This document shows positions 41,837 through 51,249 of a stretch of 64,000 bases of DNA, piece by piece. The position numbers and the translations under genes were made by a program. This DNA comes from Kribbella soli (GTDB lineage: Bacteria; Actinomycetota; Actinomycetes; Propionibacteriales; Kribbellaceae): positions 1,426,001 through 1,490,000 of the forward strand of contig NZ_SJJZ01000001.1 of the NCBI RefSeq assembly GCF_004331345.1, in the 5' to 3' direction. The first letter of the stretch is position 1, and the number at the start of each line of letters is the position of its first letter. The notes beneath the pieces are model-generated. The model was not told the DNA's origin, ran no database searches, and saw only the letters and a program-made list of their open reading frames with translations.

Positions 41837-41842
41837 TAGACT
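41837..41842 (+). promoter_or_regulatory. Leaderless -10 element of disA
   Basis: TAGACT, 8 nt before the GTG at 41851. Confidence 0.55.
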
Positions 41843-41850
41843 CAGGTTCC

Positions 41851-42945
41851 GTGGCGGCGAACACGGACAAGAACAGCACCGGCGCCCGGCTCCGCGCGAC
41901 GCTCGCGGCGGTGGCGCCCGGTACCGAACTACGCGAAGGACTCGAACGGATCCTGCGCGGGCGGACCGGCGCACTGATCGTGCTCGGTCACGACAAGGCG
42001 GTGGACGCGATCTCCACCGGCGGCTTCGAGATCGACATCGAGTTCACCGCGACCGGGTTGCGGGAGCTCAGCAAGATGGACGGCGCGATCGTCCTCGACC
42101 GGGACGCCACCCGGCTGATCCAGGCCGCCGTGCACCTGATGCCGGACCCGTCGATCGTCACCCAGGAGACCGGCACCCGGCACCGCACCGCGGACCGCGT
42201 CGCCCGGCAGACCGGGTTCCCGGTGATCTCGGTGTCGCAGTCGATGCACATCATCGCGCTGTACGTCGACGACCAGCGCTACGTGCTCGAGGACTCCGGC
42301 GCGATCCTGTCCCGCGCCAACCAGGCCCTCGCCACCCTCGAGCGCTACAAACTGCGGCTGGACGAGGTGTCCGGCACGCTGTCCGCCCTCGAGATCGAGG
42401 ACCTGGTCACCGTCCGGGACGTGGCCGCGGTCGCCCAACGGCTGGAGATGGTCCGCCGGATCGCGACCGAGATCGACGGGTACGTCGTCGAGCTCGGCAC
42501 CGACGGCAGGCTGCTCACCCTGCAGCTCAACGAGCTCGTCGCGGGTGTGGCCGGCGAACGTGAACTGGTCGTCCGCGACTACCTCCCACCGGCCACGGGT
42601 CGGCGGCCCAAGACCGCGGACGACGTACTGCTCGAGCTGGATGCTGTCAGCCCGACGGACCTGCTGGACATCGGCCAGGTCGCCCGGGCCCTGCAGCTCG
42701 GCGGCGCCGAGCAGCTCGACGCGGCGGTCACCCCGCGCGGCTACCGGCTGCTGGCCAAGGTGCCGCGGCTCCCGGGTGCCGTGATCGATCGGCTGATCGA
42801 CCACTTCGGTCACCTGCAGAAGTTGCTCGCGGCAAGCATCGACGACCTGCAGACGGTCGAGGGCGTCGGCGAGAACCGGGCCCGCACGGTCCGCGAGGGC
42901 CTGTCCCGGCTGGCCGAGTCCAGCATCCTGGAACGCTACGTCTGA
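41851..42945 (+). CDS. disA: DNA integrity scanning diadenylate cyclase DisA
   Basis: A 364-residue enzyme that makes cyclic di-AMP and scans DNA. The N-terminal DAC domain has DGAIVLDRD (DGA at 77-79) and GTRHRTA (RHR at 110-112), both catalytic. A helical linker follows, and the C-terminal HhH DNA-binding domain includes [22 protein letters not shown] start with a leaderless -10. A hairpin follows the stop. Its place close to radA matches the known functional and genetic link of the two. Confidence 0.95.
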   Translation: MAANTDKNSTGARLRATLAAVAPGTELREGLERILRGRTGALIVLGHDKAVDAISTGGFEIDIEFTATGLRELSKMDGAIVLDRDATRLIQAAVHLMPDPSIVTQETGTRHRTADRVARQTGFPVISVSQSMHIIALYVDDQRYVLEDSGAILSRANQALATLERYKLRLDEVSGTLSALEIEDLVTVRDVAAVAQRLEMVRRIATEIDGYVVELGTDGRLLTLQLNELVAGVAGERELVVRDYLPPATGRRPKTADDVLLELDAVSPTDLLDIGQVARALQLGGAEQLDAAVTPRGYRLLAKVPRLPGAVIDRLIDHFGHLQKLLAASIDDLQTVEGVGENRARTVREGLSRLAESSILERYV

Positions 42946-42960
42946 CCACCCGCAGTAGCT

Positions 42961-42996
42961 AGACGCCTCCGGTTCGTGAAAGAGCCGGAGGCGTCT
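42961..42996 (+). terminator. Terminator of disA
   Basis: A 15-bp stem (42961-42975 with 42982-42996, one wobble) with a GTGAAA loop, followed by TGCATTT. Confidence 0.75.
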
Positions 42997-43020
42997 TGCA
43001 TTTGCCCACGCCTCGGCTAA

Positions 43021-43050
43021 TACTCCATGTGGAACATTTCGTGCGGAGTA
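43021..43050. promoter_or_regulatory. Dyads upstream of padR
   Basis: TACTCC (43021-43026) with GGAGTA (43045-43050) encloses ATGT-N3-ACAT (43027-43037). PadR repressors commonly bind ATGT/ACAT half sites, so this is a likely autoregulatory operator. Confidence 0.4.
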
Positions 43051-43066
43051 ATCCAGGTGGAGGATC

Positions 43067-43642
43067 ATGGCGGCCGAACTGACCCCGTTGGCGATCTCGG
43101 TGCTCGCGTTGCTCAAGGAGGAGCCGATGCACGCCTACGAGATGTACCAACTGCTGGTCAAGCGCCATCACCACTGGCTCGTCAAGGTCCGGCCCGGGTC
43201 GCTGTACCACACGGTCGAGCGGCTGGCCCGGCAGAACTACGTCCGCGCCACCGGTACCGAACGGGCCGGGAACCGCCCGGAACGCACGACGTACGAGATC
43301 ACCGCGGAAGGCGACGACGCCCTGACCCGGCGGGTCGAGACGGGGATCGAGGAGTACGTCCACGAATACCCGCTCTTCCCCGTCGTGCTGAGCGAGGCGC
43401 ACAACCTCGAGGCCGAGGACGCCGTACTCCGGTTCCGCCGCCGGACCGCGGACCTGGAGAACTGGATCAGGGAGATCGACGAGGCCCTCGCCGACGCCAA
43501 GGCGCGACAGGTGCCGCAGGTGTACTGGATCGGCGGCGACTACCTCCGGACCCAGCTGACCGCCGAGCGCGACTGGCTCACCACCACCATCGAACGTATC
43601 GAGAGCAAGGATCTGCCATGGCAACCCCGCAACAACCCGTGA
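43067..43642 (+). CDS. PadR family transcriptional regulator
   Basis: A 191-residue regulator. ISVLALLKEEPMHAYEMYQLL is the typical PadR helix, VRPGSLYHTVERLARQNYV the recognition helix and ERTTYEITAEGDDAL the wing. A long C-terminal helical dimerisation arm follows. GGAGG precedes the ATG. It overlaps the exporter gene by 25 nt and almost certainly represses it, as PadR proteins do for drug pumps. Confidence 0.9.
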   Translation: MAAELTPLAISVLALLKEEPMHAYEMYQLLVKRHHHWLVKVRPGSLYHTVERLARQNYVRATGTERAGNRPERTTYEITAEGDDALTRRVETGIEEYVHEYPLFPVVLSEAHNLEAEDAVLRFRRRTADLENWIREIDEALADAKARQVPQVYWIGGDYLRTQLTAERDWLTTTIERIESKDLPWQPRNNP

Positions 43643-45135
43643 GGCCCTCGGAGGTACGGCCGTGGCCCGCACTGTGGGCCTTGGTGCTCGGCTTCTTCAT
43701 GATCCTGGTCGACTCGACCATCGTCTCGGTCGCCACCCCGGCGATCCTCGAGGACCTCGGGGCCGACGTCGGCACGGTCGTCTGGGTGACCAGCGCGTAC
43801 CTGCTCGCGTACGCCGTACCGCTGCTGATCACCGGCCGCCTCGGCGACCGGATCGGCCCGAAGAAGCTCTACCTGACCGGCCTCGCGCTGTTCACGCTGG
43901 CGTCGGTCTGGTGCGGGCTCACCAACAGCATCGAGATGCTGATCGTGGCCCGGGTGTTCCAGGGGCTCGGCGCCTCGATGATGACGCCGCAGACGATGGC
44001 GGTCATCACCCGGATCTTCCCGCCGAACGAGCGCGGCCGCGCGATGAGTCTGTGGGGCGCGACCGCCGGCGTGGCCACACTGGTCGGCCCGATCCTCGGC
44101 GGCGTCCTGGTCGACGGGCTCGGCTGGCAGTGGATCTTTTTCATCAACGCACCTGTCGGCGTGGTCGGCTTCGTCCTGGCGATGCGACTGGTGCCGGACC
44201 TGCCGACGCACGAGCACAAGTTCGACCTGATCGGTGTGGTGCTGAGCGCGGTCGGGTTGTTCCTGCTGGTGTTCGGGATCCAGGAGGGGCAGAAGTACGA
44301 CTGGGGTCAGATCAAGGGCCCGATCTCGGTCTGGTCGCTGATCATCAGCGGCATCGTCGTACTCGCGATCTTCGTCGTCTGGCAGTCCCTCACCAAGGGC
44401 GAGCCGCTGCTGCCGCTGAGCCTCTTCAAGGACCGCAACTTCTCCCTGGCGAACGTCGCGATCACCACGGTCGGGTTCGCAATCACCGCGATGGCGTTCC
44501 CGTTGATGCTGTGGGCACAGGCGGTCCGCGGGCTGACGCCGACGCGATCGGCACTGCTGCTGGTGCCGATGGCGGTGATCGCGGGTGCGCTGTCGCCGTT
44601 CGTCGGGCGGCTCGTCGACCGGACGCCGCCACGGTTCATCGCCGGGTTCGGGCTGCTGTGCTGCGCGGTCTCGCTGTTCTGGATGAGTCAGGTGATCGAG
44701 CCCGACGTACCGATCTGGCAACTGCTGCTGCCGATCGCCTTGCTGGGTGTCGCCAACGGATTCATGTGGGCACCGATCGGTACGACGGCGACACGGAACC
44801 TCCCGATGCACCAGGCCGGCGCCGGGGCCGGCGTCTACAACACGACGCGACAGGTTGGCGCAGTGCTCGGCAGTGCGAGCATCGCCGCACTGATGGAGTC
44901 GCGGCTGGCGCACAACCTGCCGGGGGCGGCCGGTGGCGCGCCTGCGGGCGAGGGGTTCTCCAGCGGCCGGCTGCCGGAGATGGTCCGGCAGGGTTTCAGC
45001 GACGCGATGGCACAGTCGCTGGTGCTGCCGGCGCTGGTGCTACTGGTCGGGCTGGTCGCCGCGCTGCTGTTCACCGCACCCAGCCACCTGCAGAAGCAGC
45101 CAGACGATGCGACACAGCCTGTCGAAGCCGGCTGA
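43618..45135 (+). CDS. DHA2 family MFS drug exporter
   Basis: A 505-residue protein with 14 predicted helices. MILVDSTIVSVATPAILEDL is motif D1, GRLGDRIGPKKLYLTG is motif A, and GATAGVATLVGPILGGVLV is motif C of antiporters. It belongs to the EmrB/QacA group. Start at the ATG within the padR 3' end; the two genes are coupled. It probably exports a toxic organic compound that PadR senses. Confidence 0.9.
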   Translation: MATPQQPVRPSEVRPWPALWALVLGFFMILVDSTIVSVATPAILEDLGADVGTVVWVTSAYLLAYAVPLLITGRLGDRIGPKKLYLTGLALFTLASVWCGLTNSIEMLIVARVFQGLGASMMTPQTMAVITRIFPPNERGRAMSLWGATAGVATLVGPILGGVLVDGLGWQWIFFINAPVGVVGFVLAMRLVPDLPTHEHKFDLIGVVLSAVGLFLLVFGIQEGQKYDWGQIKGPISVWSLIISGIVVLAIFVVWQSLTKGEPLLPLSLFKDRNFSLANVAITTVGFAITAMAFPLMLWAQAVRGLTPTRSALLLVPMAVIAGALSPFVGRLVDRTPPRFIAGFGLLCCAVSLFWMSQVIEPDVPIWQLLLPIALLGVANGFMWAPIGTTATRNLPMHQAGAGAGVYNTTRQVGAVLGSASIAALMESRLAHNLPGAAGGAPAGEGFSSGRLPEMVRQGFSDAMAQSLVLPALVLLVGLVAALLFTAPSHLQKQPDDATQPVEAG

Positions 45136-45804
45136 TCACACCACCTGGAAGGCCTGGGCGCCTGACACACGGCCGTCGTACTCGGCCTTGACGACATAGG
45201 TTCCAGGCTTGGCGATCGGTTGACCCGGAAGGCAGCCAGGCCTGGACCGATGTCCGTTCCAGGGCACCGTGACCGCCGTCTGCTTGCCCTTGGCAACGAC
45301 GAGGGTGGCGGTCTGGATCGCCTTGTCGCACTGGGTGGTGCTCCAGATCTGGTCCGTTCCGGACGTCACGGTGACGGTCAGCTTGTCGGCGTTGACGGTC
45401 GCCTTGCACCCGTCGTCGAGCGGGGCGAACTGGATCACGAAGTTCAGCATCGAGCCGGAGACGATCTTCCGGTTCGCGGGCAGCGCGTCGATGCTGAGGT
45501 CCGAGCCCTGGCAGGCGAGGTCCGCCGGTGGCGTGGTCTTCGTCGGCTTCGGGGTCGGTGTCGGCGTCGTACTCGGCTTGGTGCTCGACGGCCCGGACGA
45601 TGTCGTCGGCGCGGAGGCCGGTGCGGCGCCGGTGGGGTTCGGCTGCGGGTCCGACGCGGCGGCGTTCTTCGTGTCGTCGCCACCGCCCGCGAACAGCCGG
45701 GAGATCAGGATGACCAGCACCACAACGACCGCGAGCACCAGTCCACGCCGGAACCAGTACACGCTGGCGGGCAGGTGCCCGACCGGACGGAGCAGACTGC
45801 TCAT
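45136..45804 (-). CDS. Membrane-anchored protein with Pro/Thr linker, unknown function
   Basis: A 222-residue protein: a short cytoplasmic head, one transmembrane helix (VLAVVVVLVILISRLF), a low-complexity Thr/Pro/Ser linker and a C-terminal beta-sandwich-like domain with three or four Cys. The external domain looks like small Ig-like domains of actinobacterial wall proteins. The ATG at 45804 has TAGAGT 7 nt upstream (leaderless). It is divergent from mutY with only 24 bp between the starts. Confidence 0.7.
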   Translation of the reverse strand: MSSLLRPVGHLPASVYWFRRGLVLAVVVVLVILISRLFAGGGDDTKNAAASDPQPNPTGAAPASAPTTSSGPSSTKPSTTPTPTPKPTKTTPPADLACQGSDLSIDALPANRKIVSGSMLNFVIQFAPLDDGCKATVNADKLTVTVTSGTDQIWSTTQCDKAIQTATLVVAKGKQTAVTVPWNGHRSRPGCLPGQPIAKPGTYVVKAEYDGRVSGAQAFQVV

Positions 45805-45811
45805 GAAGCGC

Positions 45812-45821
45812 ACTCTAATAT
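45812..45821. promoter_or_regulatory. Overlapping divergent -10 elements
   Basis: The minus-strand TAGAGT (45812-45817) and plus-strand TAATAT (45816-45821) share two base pairs. Each lies 7 nt before a start codon (ATG 45804, GTG 45829), so both transcripts would be leaderless and start from one melted region. Confidence 0.65.
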
Positions 45822-45828
45822 CGGCTCC

Positions 45829-46719
45829 GTGCAGGACCACACAGGCTCGCCGCTAGCTCTCCATGACCCAGTGCTGCGTTGGTACGACGCCAACGCGCGG
45901 GAGTTGCCGTGGCGGGAGCCGGGCGCCGGGGCGTGGGCTGTGATGGTCAGTGAGTTCATGCTGCAGCAGACACCGGTGAATCGGGTGCTGCCGGCGTACC
46001 GGAGCTGGCTGGAGAGGTGGCCGAAGCCGGTGGACCTGGCCGCAGAGGCTCCTGGTGAGGCTGTGCGGGCCTGGGACCGGCTCGGGTACCCCAGGCGTGC
46101 CCTCCGGTTGCACGCGGCCGCTCAGGCGATTGTGGAGCGTCACGGCGGCGAGGTGCCGGACGACCACGCGGCGCTGCTCGCACTGCCCGGCGTCGGGACC
46201 TACACGGCCGCCGCGATCGCATCCTTCGCGTTCGGCCAGCGGCACGCGGTCGTCGACACGAACGTACGTCGGGTCCTCGCGCGCTCCCTCACCGGCGTCG
46301 CGCAGCCGAGCATCTCCCCCACCGCGGCCGACCAGCGCCTCGCCGTCAGCGCACTACCCGCCGACGAGCCCACCGCCGCCCGCTGGGCCGTGGCGTCCAT
46401 GGAGCTCGGCGCTCTCATCTGCACCGCCCGTACGCCGCGCTGCACCGACTGCCCGATCCAGTCCCAGTGCGCGTGGGTCCTGGCCGGAAGCCCGCCGTAC
46501 GACGGTCCGCCACGCCGCGGCCAGACCTACGAAGGCACTGACCGTCAAGCCCGCGGCCGTCTTCTGGCCGTACTGCGATCCGCATCGGCGCCCGTGCCGA
46601 AGACCGAGCTGGACGCCTGCTGGCCAGATCCCGTCCAACGCGAACGAGCCCTGGACGGACTGGTGGCCGACGGCCTCGTCGAGCCCCTCAGCGGCGGCCG
46701 CTACCGGCTCCCTGCATAA
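45829..46719 (+). CDS. mutY: A/G-specific adenine glycosylase
   Basis: A 296-residue base-excision enzyme that removes adenine opposite 8-oxoguanine. The catalytic Glu is in VSEFMLQQT, the HhH is LPGVGTYTAAAIASFAFG, and the catalytic Asp is in VVDTNVRRVL. The 4Fe-4S cluster Cys follow CX6CX2CX5C in CTARTPRCTDCPIQSQC. Like other actinobacterial forms, it has a short C-terminal region in place of a full NUDIX-like domain. GTG start is supported by TAATAT 7 nt upstream. Confidence 0.95.
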   Translation: MQDHTGSPLALHDPVLRWYDANARELPWREPGAGAWAVMVSEFMLQQTPVNRVLPAYRSWLERWPKPVDLAAEAPGEAVRAWDRLGYPRRALRLHAAAQAIVERHGGEVPDDHAALLALPGVGTYTAAAIASFAFGQRHAVVDTNVRRVLARSLTGVAQPSISPTAADQRLAVSALPADEPTAARWAVASMELGALICTARTPRCTDCPIQSQCAWVLAGSPPYDGPPRRGQTYEGTDRQARGRLLAVLRSASAPVPKTELDACWPDPVQRERALDGLVADGLVEPLSGGRYRLPA

Positions 46720-46725
46720 CAGACC

Positions 46726-46760
46726 AAGACGCCGGCTCGAAGGGCTCGAGCCGGCGTCTT
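46726..46760. terminator. Bidirectional terminator, mutY and filP
   Basis: A 15-bp perfect stem (46726-46740 and 46746-46760) with a 5-nt loop and a TTT end, between convergent genes. Confidence 0.8.
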
Positions 46761-46773
46761 TGGTGGTGGTGCT

Positions 46774-47724
46774 TCAGTTCTTCTTGCTGCCGGTGGTGGC
46801 GTCTGCGTCGTCGTCGGCCAGCAGGTCGAGCGGCATCGCCGGCTGGCCGGACAGCGTCGCCAGCATCTGGCGGACGTTGGTCAGCTGCGCGTTGATGCTG
46901 TCCCGGCGCTGCGTCGCGGCCGCGAGCTCACGCTCGGACTCGGCACGGATCCGCTCGGACTTGTCCTTCGCGGCGGCGACGATCTCCTGGGCCTGCCGGT
47001 TCGCGTCGGCCAGCTGCTGCTGGGACAACCGCTCGGCCTCGGAACGCGACCGGTCGGCCTCCCGCTGCACCTGCGCGGCGCGGTCGGTGACGGCGGCCAG
47101 CTGCTGCTCGGCCAGCGCGGTCCGGGCGGCGAACTCCTGCTCGACCTTGCCCCGGCGCTCGGCCAGGGTGGTCTCGAAGGCGGCCGCGGCCTGGGCGGAC
47201 TTGGCCCGCTCCTGCTCGTACAGCGCCTGGGCCTCGCTGCGGCGCGCGGTGGCGTCGCGCTCGGCCTCGTCACGCATGTCGTCGGCCTGGGTCCGGGCCT
47301 CCTCGAGGATCCGGGCGGCCTCGGCGTCGACCTCGCTCTTCCAGTCCAGGGAGTACTGCTCGGCCTCCTTGCGGACCTTCTTCGCGTGCGCCTCACCGTC
47401 GGCGACGATCGCCTCGGCATCGGTGCGGGCGCGGGTCACCAGGTCACGGGCCTCGTCGTCGGCCAGCGACAGGATCTTCGCGACCCGCTCACCGAACTCG
47501 GTGAACGTGGGCGCGCGGTCCTTGGAGTCCTCCTGGGCGGAGATGACGGCCGCTTCCGCCGCGTCCGTGCGGGACTGCAGCTCCTGCACATGACGCTGCA
47601 GCTGCTCGGACTGCTGCTGCAGCGCGGTCAGCGAAGTGGTCAGCTCACGGATGTGCTGATCCACCTGGGCAGGCTCGTAGCCACGCAGAACGGTACGGAA
47701 CGGGGTTGGGCTTTCACTGCTCAT
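46774..47724 (-). CDS. FilP-like coiled-coil cytoskeletal protein
   Basis: A 316-residue, almost wholly coiled-coil protein. The head PFRTVLRGYEPAQVDQHI resembles a DivIVA-type start. The tail contains DSINAQLTNVRQMLATL, which I recall as the signature end of Streptomyces FilP (older name: cellulose-binding protein). FilP forms intermediate-filament-like networks supporting polar growth. The gene order scy-filP is the same as in Streptomyces. It lies 72 nt downstream of the larger coiled-coil gene. Confidence 0.8.
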   Translation of the reverse strand: MSSESPTPFRTVLRGYEPAQVDQHIRELTTSLTALQQQSEQLQRHVQELQSRTDAAEAAVISAQEDSKDRAPTFTEFGERVAKILSLADDEARDLVTRARTDAEAIVADGEAHAKKVRKEAEQYSLDWKSEVDAEAARILEEARTQADDMRDEAERDATARRSEAQALYEQERAKSAQAAAAFETTLAERRGKVEQEFAARTALAEQQLAAVTDRAAQVQREADRSRSEAERLSQQQLADANRQAQEIVAAAKDKSERIRAESERELAAATQRRDSINAQLTNVRQMLATLSGQPAMPLDLLADDDADATTGSKKN

Positions 47725-47796
47725 GTTTTCCGATGCTCACTTCGATGGGTGGGTGGATCACACATTGTCACTGACAAGGATCTGACTGTCACGTCC

Positions 47797-49797
47797 TCAT
47801 CCTGATTCCCCCGTGGAACCCTCACTGGAAGACATTCCACCACCTGGGCGGAACCCCGGTACAGCGAGTGCCTCGATCACACCCGAAAGCTGGGTGAGCT
47901 CCTTGGTGATCTCATCACGGCGCTGGTTCAGCGCAGCGACCCTCGCCTCGGCGTCGGCGAGAAGTTTTCGGGCCTGCGCACGGAGGGTGTCGGCGTGCTC
48001 GCGGGCCTGGGCCTCGAGCTGCTGAGCCTCCGCGCGGGACTTGCGGATCAGCTCGTGCGACTGGCGCTGCGCTGTGGACAGGTCGTTGGCCGCGCGCTCC
48101 CGCAGTACCTGGGTGCTCTGCTCGGCCTCGGCCTCGCGGCGGTTCGCCCGCTCGATGATCTCCCGCGCGTCCTCACCGGCCGAGGCCCTCAGCCGGTCGG
48201 CCCGGGACTGCGCCTGGGCGGTGACCCGCTCGGCCTCCTGCTTGGCCGCGGCCAGGGTCGACTCCGCCTGCTCGCCGGCCGAGTACAGCGTGGTCTCGGC
48301 GAGCTGGGTCAGCTCGGCGTTCTCCTTGGCGATCGCGTCCTGGGTCTGCTTGAGCCGCGTGGTGGACCGGCCGACCACGCGGCGCAGGTGCGCGCGCTTC
48401 TGCTTGAGGAACTCGGCCGCGTCGACAGCAGCCTGGTCGCGGATCGACTGCGCCTCGGACTCCGCGGCGCCGATCAGGTCGTCGACGGTCTTCTTGCTCC
48501 ACAGCGTCTGCTTCTCGGCCTCGGCCATCGCCACCTCGGCCGCCTTGTTCGCGTCCTCGACGATCCGCTGCGCCTCGGCCGCCGCCGTCCGGCGGTCCGC
48601 CTCGATCGAGTCCACGACCAGCTTGGCCTGGGCCCGGGCGTCCGCCATCAGCCGCTCGTTACCGGCCTCGGTCTCGGCCTTCCGCTCGGCGATCTCCGCG
48701 ACAGCCTCGGCTCGCAGCTTGTCGATCTCCAGCGAGATCGCGGCCAGCTTGGCGCGCTCGGTTTCCTCGAGCTCCGCCGTACGGCGTTCCAGCTCGGTCC
48801 GGTTCTCGCCGCGCAGCCGCTCGATCTCGGCATGCGCCGCGGCGATCTCGACGCGGGAACGCTCGCGGGCTGTCTCGACCTCGCGCTCGGCCGCAGCCCG
48901 CAGGTCGCCCGCCTCGGACTCGGCCCGGGAAATCAGGTCGGCCTCGTTGCGGCTGGCGGCCTGCGATACCAGCGCGGCCTGCTCGCCGGCGTCGGCGACC
49001 AGCTGCTGCGCCTCGCGGCTGGCTCGCTCCACCATCGCCTGGGCCGACTCCCGAGCCATTCGGGACTCGTCGAGCAGCTCGTCGGCCTCATCCTTCACCC
49101 GGCGCGCCTCGACCTCCGCCGCCGCGACCCGCCGATCCGCCGCCGCCTGCGACTCGACCCGCAACTTCTCGGCCGCCGCCTCACTCTCGACCCGAAGCCG
49201 CTCGGCCGTCGCCTCCGAGTCCGCCCGGCGCTTGGCCACCTCTTCGGCGACCACGGCCCGGAGCTGCTCGGCGGCGGACTCCGACTCGACCTTCAGCCGT
49301 TCCGCGATGGCGGTCGCCTCGGAGCGGACACGCTCGGCCTCGGCCGTCGACTCGGACGTCAGCTTCTCAGCCGCGGCGGCAGCGTCCCGACGTACCCGCT
49401 CGGCCTCGGCGGTCGACTCGGCGCGCAGCCTGTCCGCCGTCTCCTCGGCCTCGGAGCGGACCCGCTCGGCGTCGGCTTCGGACTCGGTGCGGAGCTGCTC
49501 GGCGGCTCGCTCGGCGTCGTTCAGGACCCGCTGGGCGGCCAGCATCGCATCCGACCGGAGCTTCTTCGCCTCGGCCTCGGCGTCGGCCTTCAGGCGCTCG
49601 TTGGCGGCCCGGATCCGGCCGGCCTCGTCGCGGGCGAGGTCGTTCTCGTGCTCGGCCTGCTCGCGGAGCGTGTCGGCGATCCGCTGGGCCCGCTCGAGCA
49701 CTCCGCCCGCCTGCCGCACGCCAAAGGAACCGGTGTCGGCGACCGGTTCCTGGGTCAGCGGCAGACGCGGAGCGTCCATGCGACGAGATGATTCCAT
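47797..49797 (-). CDS. Scy-like long coiled-coil polarity protein
   Basis: 666 residues from the ATG at 49797, which has an AGGGGG site about 6 nt upstream; an upstream GTG at 49842 is less likely. After a short Pro-rich head it is continuous coiled coil of EAERVRSEA-type repeats, followed by an Ala/Glu/Arg/Gln rod and a FilP-like tail (ARVAALNQRRDEITKELTQL). Streptomyces Scy is about twice as long, so this is a short version. The partner FilP is directly downstream. Together they probably organise the tip or wall-growth site with DivIVA. Confidence 0.75.
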   Translation of the reverse strand: MESSRRMDAPRLPLTQEPVADTGSFGVRQAGGVLERAQRIADTLREQAEHENDLARDEAGRIRAANERLKADAEAEAKKLRSDAMLAAQRVLNDAERAAEQLRTESEADAERVRSEAEETADRLRAESTAEAERVRRDAAAAAEKLTSESTAEAERVRSEATAIAERLKVESESAAEQLRAVVAEEVAKRRADSEATAERLRVESEAAAEKLRVESQAAADRRVAAAEVEARRVKDEADELLDESRMARESAQAMVERASREAQQLVADAGEQAALVSQAASRNEADLISRAESEAGDLRAAAEREVETARERSRVEIAAAHAEIERLRGENRTELERRTAELEETERAKLAAISLEIDKLRAEAVAEIAERKAETEAGNERLMADARAQAKLVVDSIEADRRTAAAEAQRIVEDANKAAEVAMAEAEKQTLWSKKTVDDLIGAAESEAQSIRDQAAVDAAEFLKQKRAHLRRVVGRSTTRLKQTQDAIAKENAELTQLAETTLYSAGEQAESTLAAAKQEAERVTAQAQSRADRLRASAGEDAREIIERANRREAEAEQSTQVLRERAANDLSTAQRQSHELIRKSRAEAQQLEAQAREHADTLRAQARKLLADAEARVAALNQRRDEITKELTQLSGVIEALAVPGFRPGGGMSSSEGSTGESG

Positions 49798-50112
49798 CCT
49801 CGGCCCCCTTTCCGACAGTCCGGGTCCGAACAGCGTGGTCACAGGGTTACAACGCGGCAGACAGGCGGTAAGTAACTGCTTCCTCAGCAGTCGCGCGATC
49901 TTCCCATCGATCCGTCGGCGGACGGAAGCCGTCTCCGTTTCGAAGTGATCACGCTCCGCAGGACGATACGACCAATCAGTAGCCTTCGCGCAAATCAGGC
50001 GTGTCTGTTCGGTACTCCACCTCCCGCCGCAGTACTCCGGCCTGGACCAGTGCCCCGGACACAGGAGCGCCCGCCACCCCGTCGGGGGTGGCGGGCACGA
50101 GGTCCTGTCAGC
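49798..50112. other. 315-bp intergenic region
   Basis: The region holds the upstream sequence of the scy-like gene and the terminator at 50069-50096. A moderately AT-rich stretch near 49870-49990 may hold the scy promoter, but I see no convincing -10/-35 pair, RNA gene or short ORF. Confidence 0.5.
50069..50096 (-). terminator. Terminator of the sigma-partner gene
   Basis: A 12-bp perfect stem GCCCGCCACCCC (50069-50080) with its complement (50085-50096) and a 4-nt loop, 16 nt after the stop codon at 50113. Confidence 0.7.
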
Positions 50113-51249
50113 TCACTTGATGGTGGCGGGTGGTGCCTCCGGGGTGTCGTTGGTCCAGCCGGAGAGCAGGATCGAGCTGTCCCCGTTCTTCCCGCCGGTG
50201 TGGCTGCTGCTCAGGAGCTTGCCGGTCTTCGGGTCGACGATCAGCCGGAGGTTCAACTGGTACGCCGGGAAGGAGAAGCCGACCGCCGTACCCGTCCGGC
50301 CGCCCAGGTCTGTGACGTTCTGCTGGACCGTGGCGCCCGGCAGCCCCGCCAGCAGCCGGAACGCGGCTCCGCGGACCTTCGGCAAAGCCGGAGTGTCACT
50401 GAGCAGACCGGCCGAGAGCTGCGCGAGAGCCGCCACGTCGGTGGCGTCAGGAGCGGTCGCCGCCTTCACTCCGAGCAGCCGGGCTCGCAACTGCTCCGGG
50501 TCGGCCGGCAGCGCCAGCACGTCCTGCAGGGTGCCGTTCATCCCCAGGGCGGTGTAGCGGTCCGCGTCGTCCTTCAGCTCGAAGAAGGTGGCCTTTCCCG
50601 GCTTGGACGAGATGACCTGGTCCTGCTTGCCCGCAGTGTCACTCGGACCGGCGTTCCAGTTGGCCGGCGCTCCCGCCTTTCGCCAGGCCGCCTCGTCGGC
50701 CGCCGTGGCCGGATGCGCACCCAGTGAGCGGGTTCCGAACCAGGCGGTGCCGCCCTTCAGGCCGGTCCAGGTCTCGGTCACCGTCAGCTCACGCAGTTTG
50801 TAGCCACCCGGACCGGCCGGGATCGACCCGCAGCAGACGATCTTGCCGCCTGCCATGACGGTCCACTCCCTGCTCTGGACCTTCCTGACCCGGAAGTACT
50901 TGCCCGTCGTCGGTTCGGCCTTCTCCTCGTGGGCCGCCGCGACCAGGAGCACCTCGCCGGCCGACATCGCCGTCACGGTGCCGGTCGCAGGGCCGGTCGC
51001 AGGGCCGGTCGCGGGAGGCGCCGAGAGGGCGGAGTCCGGGCCGCCGGACTGCGCGCCAGGTGCGAACGCCAGCGGCACCGCGAGGGCGCCGACGACGAGG
51101 GCCGCGGCGGCCGTGGTGAGGCCGGCACCGGCGAACCGGCGGCGACGGGCGGCACGCCGGCCGCGGCTGAGGTCGGCCGCGACGTCGTCGTCGGTGACGT
51201 CCGGGTCGGTCCCGGCTGCGCGGTCGAGAAGGTTCTTCAGATCAGTCAT
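50113..51249 (-). CDS. Membrane-anchored CU044_5270-like protein partnered with a SigE-family factor
   Basis: A 378-residue protein: cytoplasmic head (MTDLKNLLDRAAGTDPDVT through the basic RRAARRRRF), one transmembrane helix, an 18-residue ATGP-type low-complexity linker and a large external domain. The ATG overlaps the sigma stop (ATGA). This head, helix and external-domain plan is common for genes paired with SigE-family sigma factors, and it mirrors the 18169 gene, though sequences differ. It could be an anti-sigma factor or sensor; no zinc motif is visible. Confidence 0.75.
   Translation of the reverse strand: MTDLKNLLDRAAGTDPDVTDDDVAADLSRGRRAARRRRFAGAGLTTAAAALVVGALAVPLAFAPGAQSGGPDSALSAPPATGPATGPATGTVTAMSAGEVLLVAAAHEEKAEPTTGKYFRVRKVQSREWTVMAGGKIVCCGSIPAGPGGYKLRELTVTETWTGLKGGTAWFGTRSLGAHPATAADEAAWRKAGAPANWNAGPSDTAGKQDQVISSKPGKATFFELKDDADRYTALGMNGTLQDVLALPADPEQLRARLLGVKAATAPDATDVAALAQLSAGLLSDTPALPKVRGAAFRLLAGLPGATVQQNVTDLGGRTGTAVGFSFPAYQLNLRLIVDPKTGKLLSSSHTGGKNGDSSILLSGWTNDTPEAPPATIK

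Noticed and set aside
41672..41850. Riboswitch or RNA gene before disA
   Set aside because: No convincing stems or conserved core; a leaderless -10 directly precedes the start.
47995..49791. A 598-codon frame antisense to the scy-like gene
   Set aside because: Leu/Gly/Arg repeats mirror the coiled-coil codons of the real gene.
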